NCBI RefSeq assembly: GCF_019192965.1
Contig: NZ_JAHTKU010000015.1
Coordinates: 1 to 64,000, forward strand
Reading direction: 5' to 3'
Source of the DNA: Nocardioides daeguensis
GTDB taxonomy: Bacteria > Actinomycetota > Actinomycetes > Propionibacteriales > Nocardioidaceae
DNA: 64,000 nucleotides
Shown here: positions 16,317 to 26,446 of the stretch, in pieces
How the letters are laid out: the number at the start of each line of letters is the position of its first letter
Position numbering within the stretch: position 1 is the stretch's first letter
Program-made: the position numbers and the translations under genes
Notes under the pieces: generated by a model
What the model saw: only the letters and a program-made list of their open reading frames with translations
What the model was told of the DNA's origin: nothing
The model's database searches: none

Positions 16317-17147
16317 ATGGTCCGTATCGCGTACCAGGGGGAACCCGGCGCCAACTCGCACATCGTGTGCAAGCAGCACTACCCGGACGCCGAGGCCGTC
16401 GCGTGCGCCTCGTTCGAGGACGTCTTCGCGGCCGTGACGAGCGGCGACTGCGACCTCGCGCTGATCCCGATCGACAACTCGATCGCGGGTCGGGTCGCGG
16501 ACATCCACCACTTCCTGCCCGACTCGGGGCTGCACATCATCGCCGAGCACTTCCTGCGCATCCAGTTCCACCTCATGGTGGTCCCGGGCGCGACCGTCGA
16601 GACCCTGCGGACCGTGCACAGCCACGTCCATGCCCTCGGCCAGTGCCGCAAGGTGATCCGGGAGCTCGGGCTGACCCCGGTCATCTCCGGCGACACGGCC
16701 GGCGCCGCCCGGGAGATCGCCGAGGCCGGCGACCCGACCCAGGCCGCCATCGCGCCGCCGCTCGCCGCCGAGATCTACGGTCTGGAGATCCTGCGCCGCG
16801 ACGTCGAGGACGAGGAGCACAACACCACCCGGTTCGTCCTGCTCTCCCCGGACTTCGTGATGGCACCGCAGGGCAACGGCCCCGTCGTGACCAGCTTCGT
16901 GTTCAACGTCCGCAACCTGCCCTCGGCGCTCTACAAGGCGCTCGGTGGGTTCGCGACCAACGGGATCAACATGACCAAGCTGGAGAGCTACATGGTGGGC
17001 GGCCACTTCGCCGCCACCCAGTTCCTCGCCGAGGTCGACGGGCATCCCGACGACCCGGGCCTCAAGCGGGCCCTGGAGGAGCTCCGGTTCTTCACCACCG
17101 ACATCAAGGTGCTCGGCGTCTACCCGGCCGACCCGTTCCGGGGCTGA
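16317..17147 (+). CDS. pheA: Prephenate dehydratase
   Basis: This 276-residue enzyme converts prephenate to phenylpyruvate in phenylalanine synthesis. The catalytic domain carries IPIDNSIAGRV near 50-60 and the signature HNTTRF at 168-173. The C-terminal ACT domain (about 190-270, SALYKALGGFATNGINMTKLESY) is the phenylalanine-binding feedback site. There is no chorismate mutase domain, as usual in actinobacteria. TACCCT six bases before the ATG suggests a leaderless transcript. Confidence 0.96.
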   Translation: MVRIAYQGEPGANSHIVCKQHYPDAEAVACASFEDVFAAVTSGDCDLALIPIDNSIAGRVADIHHFLPDSGLHIIAEHFLRIQFHLMVVPGATVETLRTVHSHVHALGQCRKVIRELGLTPVISGDTAGAAREIAEAGDPTQAAIAPPLAAEIYGLEILRRDVEDEEHNTTRFVLLSPDFVMAPQGNGPVVTSFVFNVRNLPSALYKALGGFATNGINMTKLESYMVGGHFAATQFLAEVDGHPDDPGLKRALEELRFFTTDIKVLGVYPADPFRG

Positions 17148-17291
17148 TCCTCCCGGGATAACGCAGGTGTCCCGGACACGTTGTGACAGGTGTCCCCGCA
17201 CCGTCGTCGAGCGCACTAGGGTCAGCGGTGACAGCCGGGGGAAGAGCAGGTGAGCCGGGCGCCCCGCGCCGGGCACAGCGAAAGGGTCAGC

Positions 17292-17666
17292 ATGGCAACG
17301 TTCTTCGAGCACTTCTCGCCTCAGGAGATCGCGCGGATCAGCGCGACCGGGCGCCGGGTGAAGCTCCCCGAGGGCTGGTCGCCGATCTGGGAGGACACCC
17401 CCGCCGACAAGGCGTACATCATCCTCGACGGCACCGTCTCGGTGCGCCGTGACGGCACCGAGATCGCCCAGCTCGGCGCCGGCGACATCGTCGGCGAGGC
17501 CGCGATCGTCGGCCACAAGCTGCGCAACGCCACCGTCGTGGCGCTCACCCCCCTCGACACGATCCACCTCACCGACGAGACCCTGCGCCAGCTCGACGCC
17601 GAGTGGCCCGCGTTCCACGACGCACTCGTCGAGGTCGCGCAGGCGCGCCTCGGCGACCACGCCTGA
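17292..17666 (+). CDS. Stand-alone cyclic-nucleotide-binding domain protein
   Basis: This 124-residue protein is a single CRP-type nucleotide-binding beta barrel (KAYIILDGTVSVRRDGTEIAQLGAGDIVGEAAIVG), without the DNA-binding helix-turn-helix found in CRP. AAAGGG precedes the ATG. It lies 16 bp upstream of a class III cyclase gene, so the pair could form a small cyclic nucleotide module. A perfect 13-bp palindrome (GTGTCCCGGACAC, 17167-17179) lies in the upstream region and might be an operator. Whether it binds cAMP or is a degenerate fold is not evident. Confidence 0.85.
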   Translation: MATFFEHFSPQEIARISATGRRVKLPEGWSPIWEDTPADKAYIILDGTVSVRRDGTEIAQLGAGDIVGEAAIVGHKLRNATVVALTPLDTIHLTDETLRQLDAEWPAFHDALVEVAQARLGDHA

Positions 17667-17682
17667 GTGGTCCGAGACGGTC

Positions 17683-18738
17683 GTGAGCGACGCTGACGAC
17701 CGTCCCGCTGCCGACGGGACCGACGACGGCACCGACGGCACCGATGACGGCACCGATGACGGCGGGGTCGTCGCTGCGCTCGAGGAGCACCTGCTCGGCG
17801 AGACGCCGTGGCTGACCCAGGTGCAGGTGGCCGAGCGGGCCGGCGTACCCCTCGAGGTCGCCAACGAGCTGTGGCACCTGCTGGGCTTCGCCCACGTCCC
17901 CGACGACGAGGCGGCGTTCACGACCGCCGACGTGCGCGCACTGCAGCTGACCAGCGACCTGATCCGGCTCGGGATCCTCAGCCAGGAGCGGCAGGACGGC
18001 CTGGTCCGGACCTGGGGCCGCAGCTTCGCCCGGCTCGCCGACTGGCAGGTGGCGCTGCTGGCGTCGGTCGCCGCCGACGTCGGGGCCGACCCCACCGAGG
18101 GTCTGCTGGCGATCTCCGACGAGGCGCTGCCACGGGTGCAGGAGCTGCAGAGCTACGTCTGGCGCCGCCACCTGCTCAGCGCCAGCTCGCGGTTGCTGGC
18201 CGAGCAGACCTCCGGCCCGACCGCGACCCTGGCCGTCTGCTTCGTCGACATCGTCGGCTACACGTCCCGCTCGCGCACCCTCAGCGACCGCGACCTGGTG
18301 ACCTGGCTGGAGTCCTTCGAGTCCACCGTCCTCGGCCTGACCGTCGACCGCGGTGGCCGGATCATCAAGAACATCGGCGACGAGCTCCTCATCGTCGCCA
18401 GCTCACCGGAGGCGATGGCCGACATCGCGCTCGAGCTCACCCGCCGCGGCGCCGACCCCGACGACCCGTTCCCGGCCGTGCGCGCCGGCCTCGCGTACGG
18501 CGAGGTGGTGACCCGCCTGGGCGACGTGTTCGGACCCGTCGTCAACATCGCCGCCCGCCTCACGTCGGTGGCCCGGCCCAGCTCGGTGCTCGTCGACATC
18601 GGCGCCTACGAGGCGCTGACCGGCCGCGCCGACGACGACGCCGACGAGCACACCGGGGCCTACCGGTTCCGGCGGCTGCGCCGGGTGTCGGTGAAGGGCT
18701 ACTCCCGGCTCAAGGTGTGGGCTCTGCAGCCCGCCTGA
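17683..18738 (+). CDS. Class III adenylate/guanylate cyclase
   Basis: This 351-residue soluble protein has a low-complexity acidic start (GTDDGTDG repeats, residues 12-28), an adenylate-cyclase regulatory-type helical domain (about 35-165) and a C-terminal cyclase catalytic domain. The metal aspartates are in FVDIVGYTSRS (Asp189) and NIGDELLIV (Asp233). Lys229 before IGDE favours adenine, and VNIAARL supplies the transition-state Asn and Arg. It should make cAMP as a homodimer. The GTG at 17683 gives the cleanest start, 16 bp after the nucleotide-binding protein gene. Confidence 0.88.
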   Translation: MSDADDRPAADGTDDGTDGTDDGTDDGGVVAALEEHLLGETPWLTQVQVAERAGVPLEVANELWHLLGFAHVPDDEAAFTTADVRALQLTSDLIRLGILSQERQDGLVRTWGRSFARLADWQVALLASVAADVGADPTEGLLAISDEALPRVQELQSYVWRRHLLSASSRLLAEQTSGPTATLAVCFVDIVGYTSRSRTLSDRDLVTWLESFESTVLGLTVDRGGRIIKNIGDELLIVASSPEAMADIALELTRRGADPDDPFPAVRAGLAYGEVVTRLGDVFGPVVNIAARLTSVARPSSVLVDIGAYEALTGRADDDADEHTGAYRFRRLRRVSVKGYSRLKVWALQPA

Positions 18739-18747
18739 GCGCCGGGC

Positions 18748-19683
18748 TCAGCGGATGGTGACCTGGCGGTTGGCGAGGCCGTTGCGCGCCGAGCGCTGCT
18801 CGGTGGTGAGGTCGCTGGTGTCGGCGAGGGCCGCGTCGAGCTTGGCCTTGAACGCGGTCGCGGCCTCCTCGAGCGGCTCGGGACCGGTGCCGACCGGCAG
18901 GTCCCAGACCGGGGCGAGCAGACCGTGGGCGCGGAACATGCCGACGAAGCGGGCGTCGGGGACGAGGACGTCGTCGCCGGAGACGTGCAGCCGGGCGAGC
19001 GCGTCGAGGAGGGCGTCCTCGGGCTCGGGCATCACCCAGCGCAGGTGCTCCTTGGCGCCCATCCGGGTCCAGTACGCCGCGGTCACGCTGGTCAGCCGCG
19101 CGGTGGGCGCGGCCGCGCCCTCGGCCTGCTCGAGCGCCTGGGCGAGCTCGGAGCTGGCGTCCATGTCGGCCACCCAGTAGTCGAAGCCCTCGTGCACCTC
19201 GACGGCGAGGTCACCGTCGACGACGAGGTCCTGCAGCCGCGGGCCGGGGCCCGGGGGCGCGGTCAGGCCGACCATGCCGGCGCCGGGCTCGGCGGCGAGC
19301 GCCTCGAGCAGGACGGCACCCAGGTCGCGGGCCGGGTCGCCGAAGTTGTGCTGGACCTGGAGGCCGAGCCAGATCTCGCCGCTGTCGCGGACGAGCGCGG
19401 GGGCCGCCATCGGGAGCAGGGTGCAGAGCTTGACCACGCGGTCGGCGTACTCGCCCTGGAGGGTGAGCGGCGCGGTCGCGGCCGGCACCAGCTCGCGCAG
19501 CGCGACGACGTCGCACTCGGACGCCATGCCCTCGAAGGGGCGCTTGACGAAGACCTGGCCGCCACCGGGCGCGCCGTGGCAGGCCTTGTAGCGCTTGCCG
19601 GAGCCGCAGGGGCAGGGCTGGCGGGGGCCGACCTCGCCGGCGGGGGTGTCGGCCTGGGCCTTGGTGCGGTTCTTCTTCGCCAT
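18748..19683 (-). CDS. DUF5926 family protein with SEC-C zinc motif
   Basis: This 311-residue protein begins with a basic stretch and a SEC-C motif (PCPCGSGKRYKACHG, residues 23-37), the zinc-binding motif also found at the SecA C-terminus. The rest matches the actinobacterial DUF5926 family (EIWLGLQVQHNFGDPARDLGAVLLEAL). Its function is unknown; the zinc motif suggests a ribosome- or secretion-linked partner. It is convergent with the cyclase gene (9 bp apart) and lies 10 bp downstream of the phosphodiesterase gene. Confidence 0.85.
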   Translation of the reverse strand: MAKKNRTKAQADTPAGEVGPRQPCPCGSGKRYKACHGAPGGGQVFVKRPFEGMASECDVVALRELVPAATAPLTLQGEYADRVVKLCTLLPMAAPALVRDSGEIWLGLQVQHNFGDPARDLGAVLLEALAAEPGAGMVGLTAPPGPGPRLQDLVVDGDLAVEVHEGFDYWVADMDASSELAQALEQAEGAAAPTARLTSVTAAYWTRMGAKEHLRWVMPEPEDALLDALARLHVSGDDVLVPDARFVGMFRAHGLLAPVWDLPVGTGPEPLEEAATAFKAKLDAALADTSDLTTEQRSARNGLANRQVTIR

Positions 19684-19693
19684 GCGCGGAAAC

Positions 19694-20500
19694 CTACTCG
19701 GCGGGGCCGAACCGCTGCTCCAGCAGGTCGAGCATGAGCGCCGGCCGGTCGCTGATCACGGCCTTCACGCCGAGGGCGAGGCAGCGGTCGAGGTCCTTCT
19801 CCTTGTTGACCGTCCACACGTGGATGTCGCGCCCGGAGCGGGTGATCGACTCGGCGACCCGCGGGTGGTCGCGCAGCATCTTGATGCCCGGACCGACGAT
19901 CCAGTCGCGGCCGATGACGCGGCGCAGCATCGGCCAGGAGGCCGGCTTGTCGAGCAGCTGGACCAGCTGGACCTCGGGCGCGAGCCGCTCGACCCGCTGC
20001 AGCGCGGTGAACGAGAAGCTCATCACCCGCACCGGGGCTCCTGCCCGGTCCCAGCCGAAGTCGCGCAGCATGTCGACGAGGCGCTTCTCGACGAGGCCGC
20101 CGTACCGCGTCGGGTGCTTGGTCTCGATCGCGACCTCGACCCGGCGGTCGTAGTCGGCGACGGTCTCGAGCAGCTTGCGCAGGGTGAGGACGCCGCGCAG
20201 GTTCTCGTCCTCGTCGGGCGCCTCGTCGTCGAGGTCGGACCACGGGTTCTTCCACGCCGCGAAGTCGAGCTCGGAGAGGTCGGAGAGCTCCATCGTCGAC
20301 ACGATGCCCTTGTTGGCGGCGGTACGACGCAGGTCGCGGTCGTGCACGCACACGAGGTGCCCGTCGGCGGTGAGCCGGACGTCGCACTCGAGGCCGCCGG
20401 CGCCGATGTCGAGGGCCTCGAGGTAGGCACCCAAGGTGTGCTCGGCGAGCTCGTGACTGGCGCCGCGATGGGCGACCACCTGGGGACGGACGGTGGGCAC
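19694..20500 (-). CDS. Glycerophosphodiester phosphodiesterase
   Basis: This 268-residue TIM-barrel enzyme should cleave glycerophosphodiesters to glycerol 3-phosphate and an alcohol. Catalytic residues are visible: His11 and Arg12 in VVAHRGASHELAEHT, Glu38 and Asp40 in GGLECDVRLT and His53 in CVHDRDLRRT. There is no signal peptide, so it acts in the cytoplasm on recycled lipid head groups. I chose GTG 20500 because CACAAT lies 7 bases upstream and the family start is right there; longer in-frame starts add a Pro-rich tail of no known role. Confidence 0.9.
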   Translation of the reverse strand: MPTVRPQVVAHRGASHELAEHTLGAYLEALDIGAGGLECDVRLTADGHLVCVHDRDLRRTAANKGIVSTMELSDLSELDFAAWKNPWSDLDDEAPDEDENLRGVLTLRKLLETVADYDRRVEVAIETKHPTRYGGLVEKRLVDMLRDFGWDRAGAPVRVMSFSFTALQRVERLAPEVQLVQLLDKPASWPMLRRVIGRDWIVGPGIKMLRDHPRVAESITRSGRDIHVWTVNKEKDLDRCLALGVKAVISDRPALMLDLLEQRFGPAE

Positions 20501-20588
20501 GGGACGATTGTGGCTCAGGGTCGGGCTCGGGGTCGGACCGGGGTCGTTCCCCGATGTGTCGCGGCGCCCGCCGCGGCACCGTTGAGGC

Positions 20589-20816
20589 ATGAGCAACTAC
20601 GACAGCTACTCCGCCCCGCACTCCCCCTCCGCGCCCCGGCGGCTGACCCGCCGCCAGCAGGACAAGATGATCGCCGGCGTCTGCTCCGGTGTCGCCGCGC
20701 ACCTCGGCGTCGACGTCACCGTCGTCCGGCTGCTGATGGTCGCCGCGACCGTCTTCACCGGTGGCGCCGCGATCCTGCTGTACCTCGCCGGCTGGTGGCT
20801 GATGCCCCGCGGCTGA
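20589..20816 (+). CDS. PspC domain membrane protein
   Basis: This 75-residue protein has a basic region followed by the PspC signature (KMIAGVCSGVAAHLGVDVTVVRLLMVAATVF) and one or two membrane helices ending LLYLAGWWLMPRG. PspC proteins sense envelope stress or partner with it. The protein is the minimal form, with no ATPase extension. It lies 18 bp upstream of the methyltransferase gene, which has its own -10-like box. Confidence 0.9.
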   Translation: MSNYDSYSAPHSPSAPRRLTRRQQDKMIAGVCSGVAAHLGVDVTVVRLLMVAATVFTGGAAILLYLAGWWLMPRG

Positions 20817-20833
20817 GCACCTACCCTGAGCCG

Positions 20834-21581
20834 GTGTCCTCCCCCGACCTCGTCGCGCGCCTGCGCGCTGCCGGCTGCGTGTTCGCCGAGGAGGAGGCCG
20901 CCCTGCTCGAGGCGGCGGCGACCTCGTCGGCCCACCTCGAGGAGCTGGTCGTCCGCCGGGTCGCCGGGGACCCCCTCGAGCAGGTCCTCGGCTGGGTCGA
21001 CTTCGACGGCGGCCGGGTCACGGTGGACCCCGGCGTCTTCGTCCCGCGCCAGCGCACGGCGTACCTGGTGGAGCTGGCGGCGCCCCTGCTGAGGGCCGGG
21101 GACACGGTCCTCGACCTGTGCTGCGGGAGCGGCGCCCTGGGACTCGCCCTCGCCCGGCGGGTCCCCGGCGTGGTCGTCCACGCCGCCGACATCGACCCGG
21201 TGGCCGTGGCCTGCGCGGCCCGCAACCTCGCTCCGGTCGGCGGGACGGCCCTCGCCGGCGACCTCACCGACGCACTGCCGGCGTCGCTGCGGGGCACCGC
21301 GGCGGTGATCGTCGCGAACGTGCCCTACGTCCCGAGCGCCGCCGTGGCGCTGATGCCGCCCGAGTCCCGGGACCACGAGCCCCGCGGCACCGTCGACGGC
21401 GGCACCGACGGTCTCGACCTGCTCCGCCGGGTCGCCACCCTCGCCCCCGCCTGGCTCCGTCCCGGCGGGGCGCTGTTCTCGGAGGTGTCCCTCGACCAGG
21501 CTGCCGTCGCGGCCGACGTGTTCGCGGCGGCCGGTCTGCTGGCGGCCGCGCACCACGACGACGAGCGCGAGGCGACCGCCG

Positions 21582-21604
<23 letters not shown>
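20834..21604 (+). CDS. Putative protein N5-glutamine methyltransferase (PrmC-related)
   Basis: This 256-residue SAM-dependent enzyme belongs to the PrmC/HemK-related group. The SAM motif is VLDLCCGSGALGLALA (92-107), and the catalytic N-P-P-Y motif appears as NVPY (162-165), the variant typical of this subfamily rather than of PrmC itself. The target may be a glutamine in a translation protein, but this is not established. TACCCT 6 bases before GTG 20834 indicates a leaderless message. Its 3' end overlaps the convergent ABC-F gene by 23 bp. Confidence 0.85.
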
Positions 21605-23219
<1,615 letters not shown>

Positions 23220-23433
23220 GGCTGATCCGTTCGGTGACGAGGGCGGACTCGCCGGGCGCTGGTCGGTGGGACTCAGCAACGGCCGCGGGCGCGAGTCGGG
23301 TCAGGCGAGGATCAGCATGATGGGTCGAGCCTACGGGCCGGGTGGGCGCGGGCGCGACCGAATTGAGCGGCGCTCCTCCACAGGCCGTCAGCGCCCGGGT
23401 GTCGCACCGACCTGGTCAGGGGACGGGGCCAGC

Positions 23434-24426
23434 ATGGATCAGGTCGACGAGCTCCTCGCCCTCCAGGACGGTGTCATCACGCGGCAGCAGGCGCTGTGCG
23501 CCGGCGAGACCGCGAGCACGATGCGAAAGAGGTTGAGGAACCGCACCTGGGTCGTCGTGCACCCCGGCGTCTACGTCAACCACACCGGCCCCCTGACGTG
23601 GCGCCAGCGTGCGTGGGCGGGCGTCCTCGCCCACGCGCCCGCGGCCCTCGACGGGCGTTCCGCCCTGCGTGCCCACGAGGGACCGGAGCGGCGCGGGCAC
23701 GACGACGACGTGATCGAGGTCGTCGTCGCGCACGGACGCAAACCCAGCGCCATGCCCGGCGTCCGTGTCCGCACCTCCCGGAGGTTCGCCGAGTGCGCGC
23801 AGCTGCACCTCAACCCACCCCGGCTCCGGTACGACGACGCCGTCCTCCAGCTCGCGGTCCGCGCCCCGGACGACCTTCGCGCCATCGGGGTGCTCGCCGA
23901 GGCGTGCGGCTCGCGCCGAACCACGGCCGCTCGACTCGCGGACCGGCTCGCCGTCACCCCACGGCTCGCCCGACGCGCCTGGCTGGCGTCGGTCCTGCGC
24001 GACATCGCCGACGGCACCTGCTCGGTGCTCGAGCATGCCTACCTGACCGAGGTCGAGCGCGCGCACGGCCTGCCCCGCGGACTCCGTCAGGTCGCTGCCC
24101 GCGACGACCGGGGTCGCTCGCTGTTCAGAGACGTCGTGTACGGCGGCAAGCGGCCGCCGTGGCGCCAGTACGTCGAGCTCGACGGACGCCTGTTCCACGA
24201 CTCGGCCTCGGCTCGCGACCGCGATCTCGAGCGGGACCTCGACGCGGCGCTGGAGCTGGTCGACACGGTGCGCCTCGGCTACGGGCAGGTCCTCGGGCGC
24301 CCGTGCTCGACCGCGGCGAAGCTCGGCCGGCTGCTGCAGGCCCGGGGCTGGCAGGGCGAGCCCACCGTCTGCCCCCGATGCACCTCCCTGCCGGACACAT
24401 CGGCGGCCTCTGGTGCCACCAGGTGA
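23434..24426 (+). CDS. AbiEi-like antitoxin domain protein with endonuclease-like C-terminus
   Basis: This 330-residue protein opens with a winged-helix AbiEi-type domain (VDELLALQDGVITRQQALCAGE ... WVVVHPGVYV) and ends in a DUF559/Vsr-like nuclease fold (YVELDGRLFHDSASARDRDLERDLDAALELV ... LGRLLQARGW), with an extra CPRC pair near the C-terminus. Proteins of this plan are abundant in Nocardioides and are annotated as antitoxins, although no toxin gene is adjacent here. It stands alone, so a true toxin-antitoxin role is doubtful. The start has a purine-rich GGGGACGGGG upstream. Confidence 0.7.
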   Translation: MDQVDELLALQDGVITRQQALCAGETASTMRKRLRNRTWVVVHPGVYVNHTGPLTWRQRAWAGVLAHAPAALDGRSALRAHEGPERRGHDDDVIEVVVAHGRKPSAMPGVRVRTSRRFAECAQLHLNPPRLRYDDAVLQLAVRAPDDLRAIGVLAEACGSRRTTAARLADRLAVTPRLARRAWLASVLRDIADGTCSVLEHAYLTEVERAHGLPRGLRQVAARDDRGRSLFRDVVYGGKRPPWRQYVELDGRLFHDSASARDRDLERDLDAALELVDTVRLGYGQVLGRPCSTAAKLGRLLQARGWQGEPTVCPRCTSLPDTSAASGATR

Positions 24427-24456
24427 CACCAGCCGCCGCCGCTGGCGGTCGGCGGC

Positions 24457-25110
24457 TCAGATCCCGTCGAGGATCCGGGCCCGCGTGGCGTCGTACTCGT
24501 CGCGGGTGACGAGGTCCTTCGCGAGCAGGTCGTCGAGCTCGGCGAGCCGTTCGGCGGGGGTCTTCGCGGCGGCCGCGGGCGGGAGGACCGCGGCGCTCGG
24601 CACGACCGGCGTGATCGGGTCGGCGGCGTCCCAGTCGAACTCCCACTCCTGCGACTCCGGGTCGACGAGGACGGGGAGGTCACCGGCGTAGAGGAGCGGC
24701 ATCCGGAAGTCGGAGACGACGGTGCGGCTCTCGACCTCGAACGGCGCGAGGTCGGCGCCGTGGATGCGCAGACGCAGCTTGAGGAGGGGCTGGTCGTTGA
24801 TCCGGACGTTGGTGGGGTCGAAGGAGAGCACCTGGGCGCGGGCGGGACGGCCGTTGCTGCGCAGCCGGTGGAGCTTCTGCGCGGAGCGGTAGCGGCCGCG
24901 ACCGATGAGGACGCCGATGACCAGGTCGAGGACCGTGATCGCGATGCCGGTCGGGAGCAGCCAGCCGGCGCCGGGCTCGTCGCCCGTGGCGAGGCCCATG
25001 ACCCAGAAGATCGGGCCGACGATGCCGCAGACCAGCAAGAAGAGCACCGGCGGCAGCATGCTGCGGAGCAGGGACGGCGGCCGCGGCACGTCCCGAGGAG
25101 CGACGGTCAT
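24457..25110 (-). CDS. Membrane protein with SHOCT domain
   Basis: This 217-residue protein has two N-terminal membrane helices (LPPVLFLLVCGIVGPIFWVM and LLPTGIAITVLDLVIGVLI), a DUF3592-like beta region (RARAQVLSFDPTNVRINDQPLLKLRLRIHG) and a C-terminal SHOCT motif (TPAERLAELDDLLAKDLVTRDEYDATRARILDGI). SHOCT tails are short oligomerisation modules common in envelope proteins. Function is unknown. TACGCT lies 6 bases before the ATG. Confidence 0.75.
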   Translation of the reverse strand: MTVAPRDVPRPPSLLRSMLPPVLFLLVCGIVGPIFWVMGLATGDEPGAGWLLPTGIAITVLDLVIGVLIGRGRYRSAQKLHRLRSNGRPARAQVLSFDPTNVRINDQPLLKLRLRIHGADLAPFEVESRTVVSDFRMPLLYAGDLPVLVDPESQEWEFDWDAADPITPVVPSAAVLPPAAAAKTPAERLAELDDLLAKDLVTRDEYDATRARILDGI

Positions 25111-25131
25111 GGCGACAGCGTAGGTCCGGTT

Positions 25132-26355
25132 TCAGGCCTGGGTGCGCAGATAGCGCCCGAAGTGCGGCACCGTGAACGCGATCCGGCCCCGCTCGCCGGA
25201 GTAGATCAGCCCCTTCTTCAGAAGCGAGTCGCGGGCGGGCGAGAGCGACTGGGGCTTCTTGCCGAGCACGGCGGCGACGTCGGCGGTGGCGACCGAGCCG
25301 ACCGGGTCCTCGACGCCGTCCTCGGCGTCGGCGACCGCGGCGTCGGCCATCGCCCGCAGGTAGTCGCGCTCCGCGGGGGTGGCGCGCTCGTAGCGGGAGC
25401 CGAAGAAGCCGACGGCCAGCTCGGTCTCGGCCTCGGGTCCGGCGACGGCGACGTCGGCGGCGGTGATCGGAGTGCGGGGGGCGAGGTCCCACACCGAGCG
25501 ACCGTAGGCCTGGATGAAGTACGGGTAGCCGCGCGTGGCGTCGTACATCGCGGCGAGGGCCTCGGGGGTGAACTCGGCGTCCTCCTCGGCGGCCGGTGCG
25601 ACGAGGGCGCGGTCGGCGGCGTCGCGGGAGAGGCGGTCGATGCGCTGGTAGGAGAAGAGGCGCTCGGAGTAGGACTTGCTGGCCGACAGCACGGCCGGCA
25701 GGTGCGGCAGCCCGGCGCCCACGACGATCACCGGCAGGCCGTTCTGGCTCAGCTCGTGGCAGGCGGCGCAGAGGGCGGAGACGTCGGCGGCGCCGAGGTC
25801 CTGCATCTCGTCGATGAACACCGCCACGCCCTTGCCGGCGTCGGCGGCGAGCCCACCGACGTCGGTGAGCAGCTCGACCAGGTCGATCTCGACGTCGCCG
25901 GAGTCGGCGCGGCCGCGGACGGCGGGGGCGTCGATGCCGGGCGACCACTTGTCGCGCAGCTTGGCGTCGGTGCCGGCCTCGCGCTGGGCGAAGGAGCGGA
26001 TCACGCCGAGCACGTGGGTGACGCTGTCGGCGGAGGCGGGTCCCCCCGCGACCGGTCCGAGCTCGCGGACCGCCTGGTGCAGCGCCGAGGACAGCGGCCG
26101 GCGCAGCGACTGGTCGGGGCGGGCCTCCAGCTTGCCCGTCCCCCAGCCCTTGCGGACCGCGGCCGAGCGCAGCGCGTTGAGCAGGACCGTCTTGCCGACC
26201 CCGCGCAGCCCGGTCAGCACCAGCGAGCGCTCCGGGCGCCCCCGCGCGACCCGCTCGAGGACGACGTCGAAGGCCGTCAGCTGCTCGTCGCGACCGGCGA
26301 GCTCGGGCGGGCGCTGCCCGGCGCCGGGGGCGTACGGGTTGCGGATCGGGTCCAT
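25132..26355 (-). CDS. AAA ATPase of the Orc1/Cdc6-like (COG1672) type
   Basis: This 407-residue P-loop ATPase starts with RNPYAPGAGQRPPELAGRDEQL, the usual opening of this family, then has Walker A GLRGVGKT at 49-56 and Walker B VFIDEMQDL near 180. A C-terminal winged helix (ADVAAVLGKKPQSLSPARDSLLKKGLIY) resembles those of archaeal-type Orc1/Cdc6 proteins. The bacterial members' role is unknown; DNA binding or a stress ATPase are the options. TAGCGT lies 6 bases before ATG 26355. Confidence 0.85.
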   Translation of the reverse strand: MDPIRNPYAPGAGQRPPELAGRDEQLTAFDVVLERVARGRPERSLVLTGLRGVGKTVLLNALRSAAVRKGWGTGKLEARPDQSLRRPLSSALHQAVRELGPVAGGPASADSVTHVLGVIRSFAQREAGTDAKLRDKWSPGIDAPAVRGRADSGDVEIDLVELLTDVGGLAADAGKGVAVFIDEMQDLGAADVSALCAACHELSQNGLPVIVVGAGLPHLPAVLSASKSYSERLFSYQRIDRLSRDAADRALVAPAAEEDAEFTPEALAAMYDATRGYPYFIQAYGRSVWDLAPRTPITAADVAVAGPEAETELAVGFFGSRYERATPAERDYLRAMADAAVADAEDGVEDPVGSVATADVAAVLGKKPQSLSPARDSLLKKGLIYSGERGRIAFTVPHFGRYLRTQA

Positions 26356-26446
26356 GATCCGACGCTATCGAGGTCTCTAGCGGCGTTCCTAGATTCGCCT
26401 AGCGTGTCGCATCGTCGGTCTGCGACCGCTCCCGGCGGGCGCAGGC

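Noticed and set aside
14207..20816. Specialised-metabolite or defence gene cluster
   Set aside because: The neighbouring genes are core metabolism and envelope functions with no synthases, nucleases or toxin pairs that fit together.
23434..24426. Complete AbiE toxin-antitoxin pair
   Set aside because: No AbiEii nucleotidyltransferase toxin gene is next to it, so only the AbiEi-like domain call is supported.
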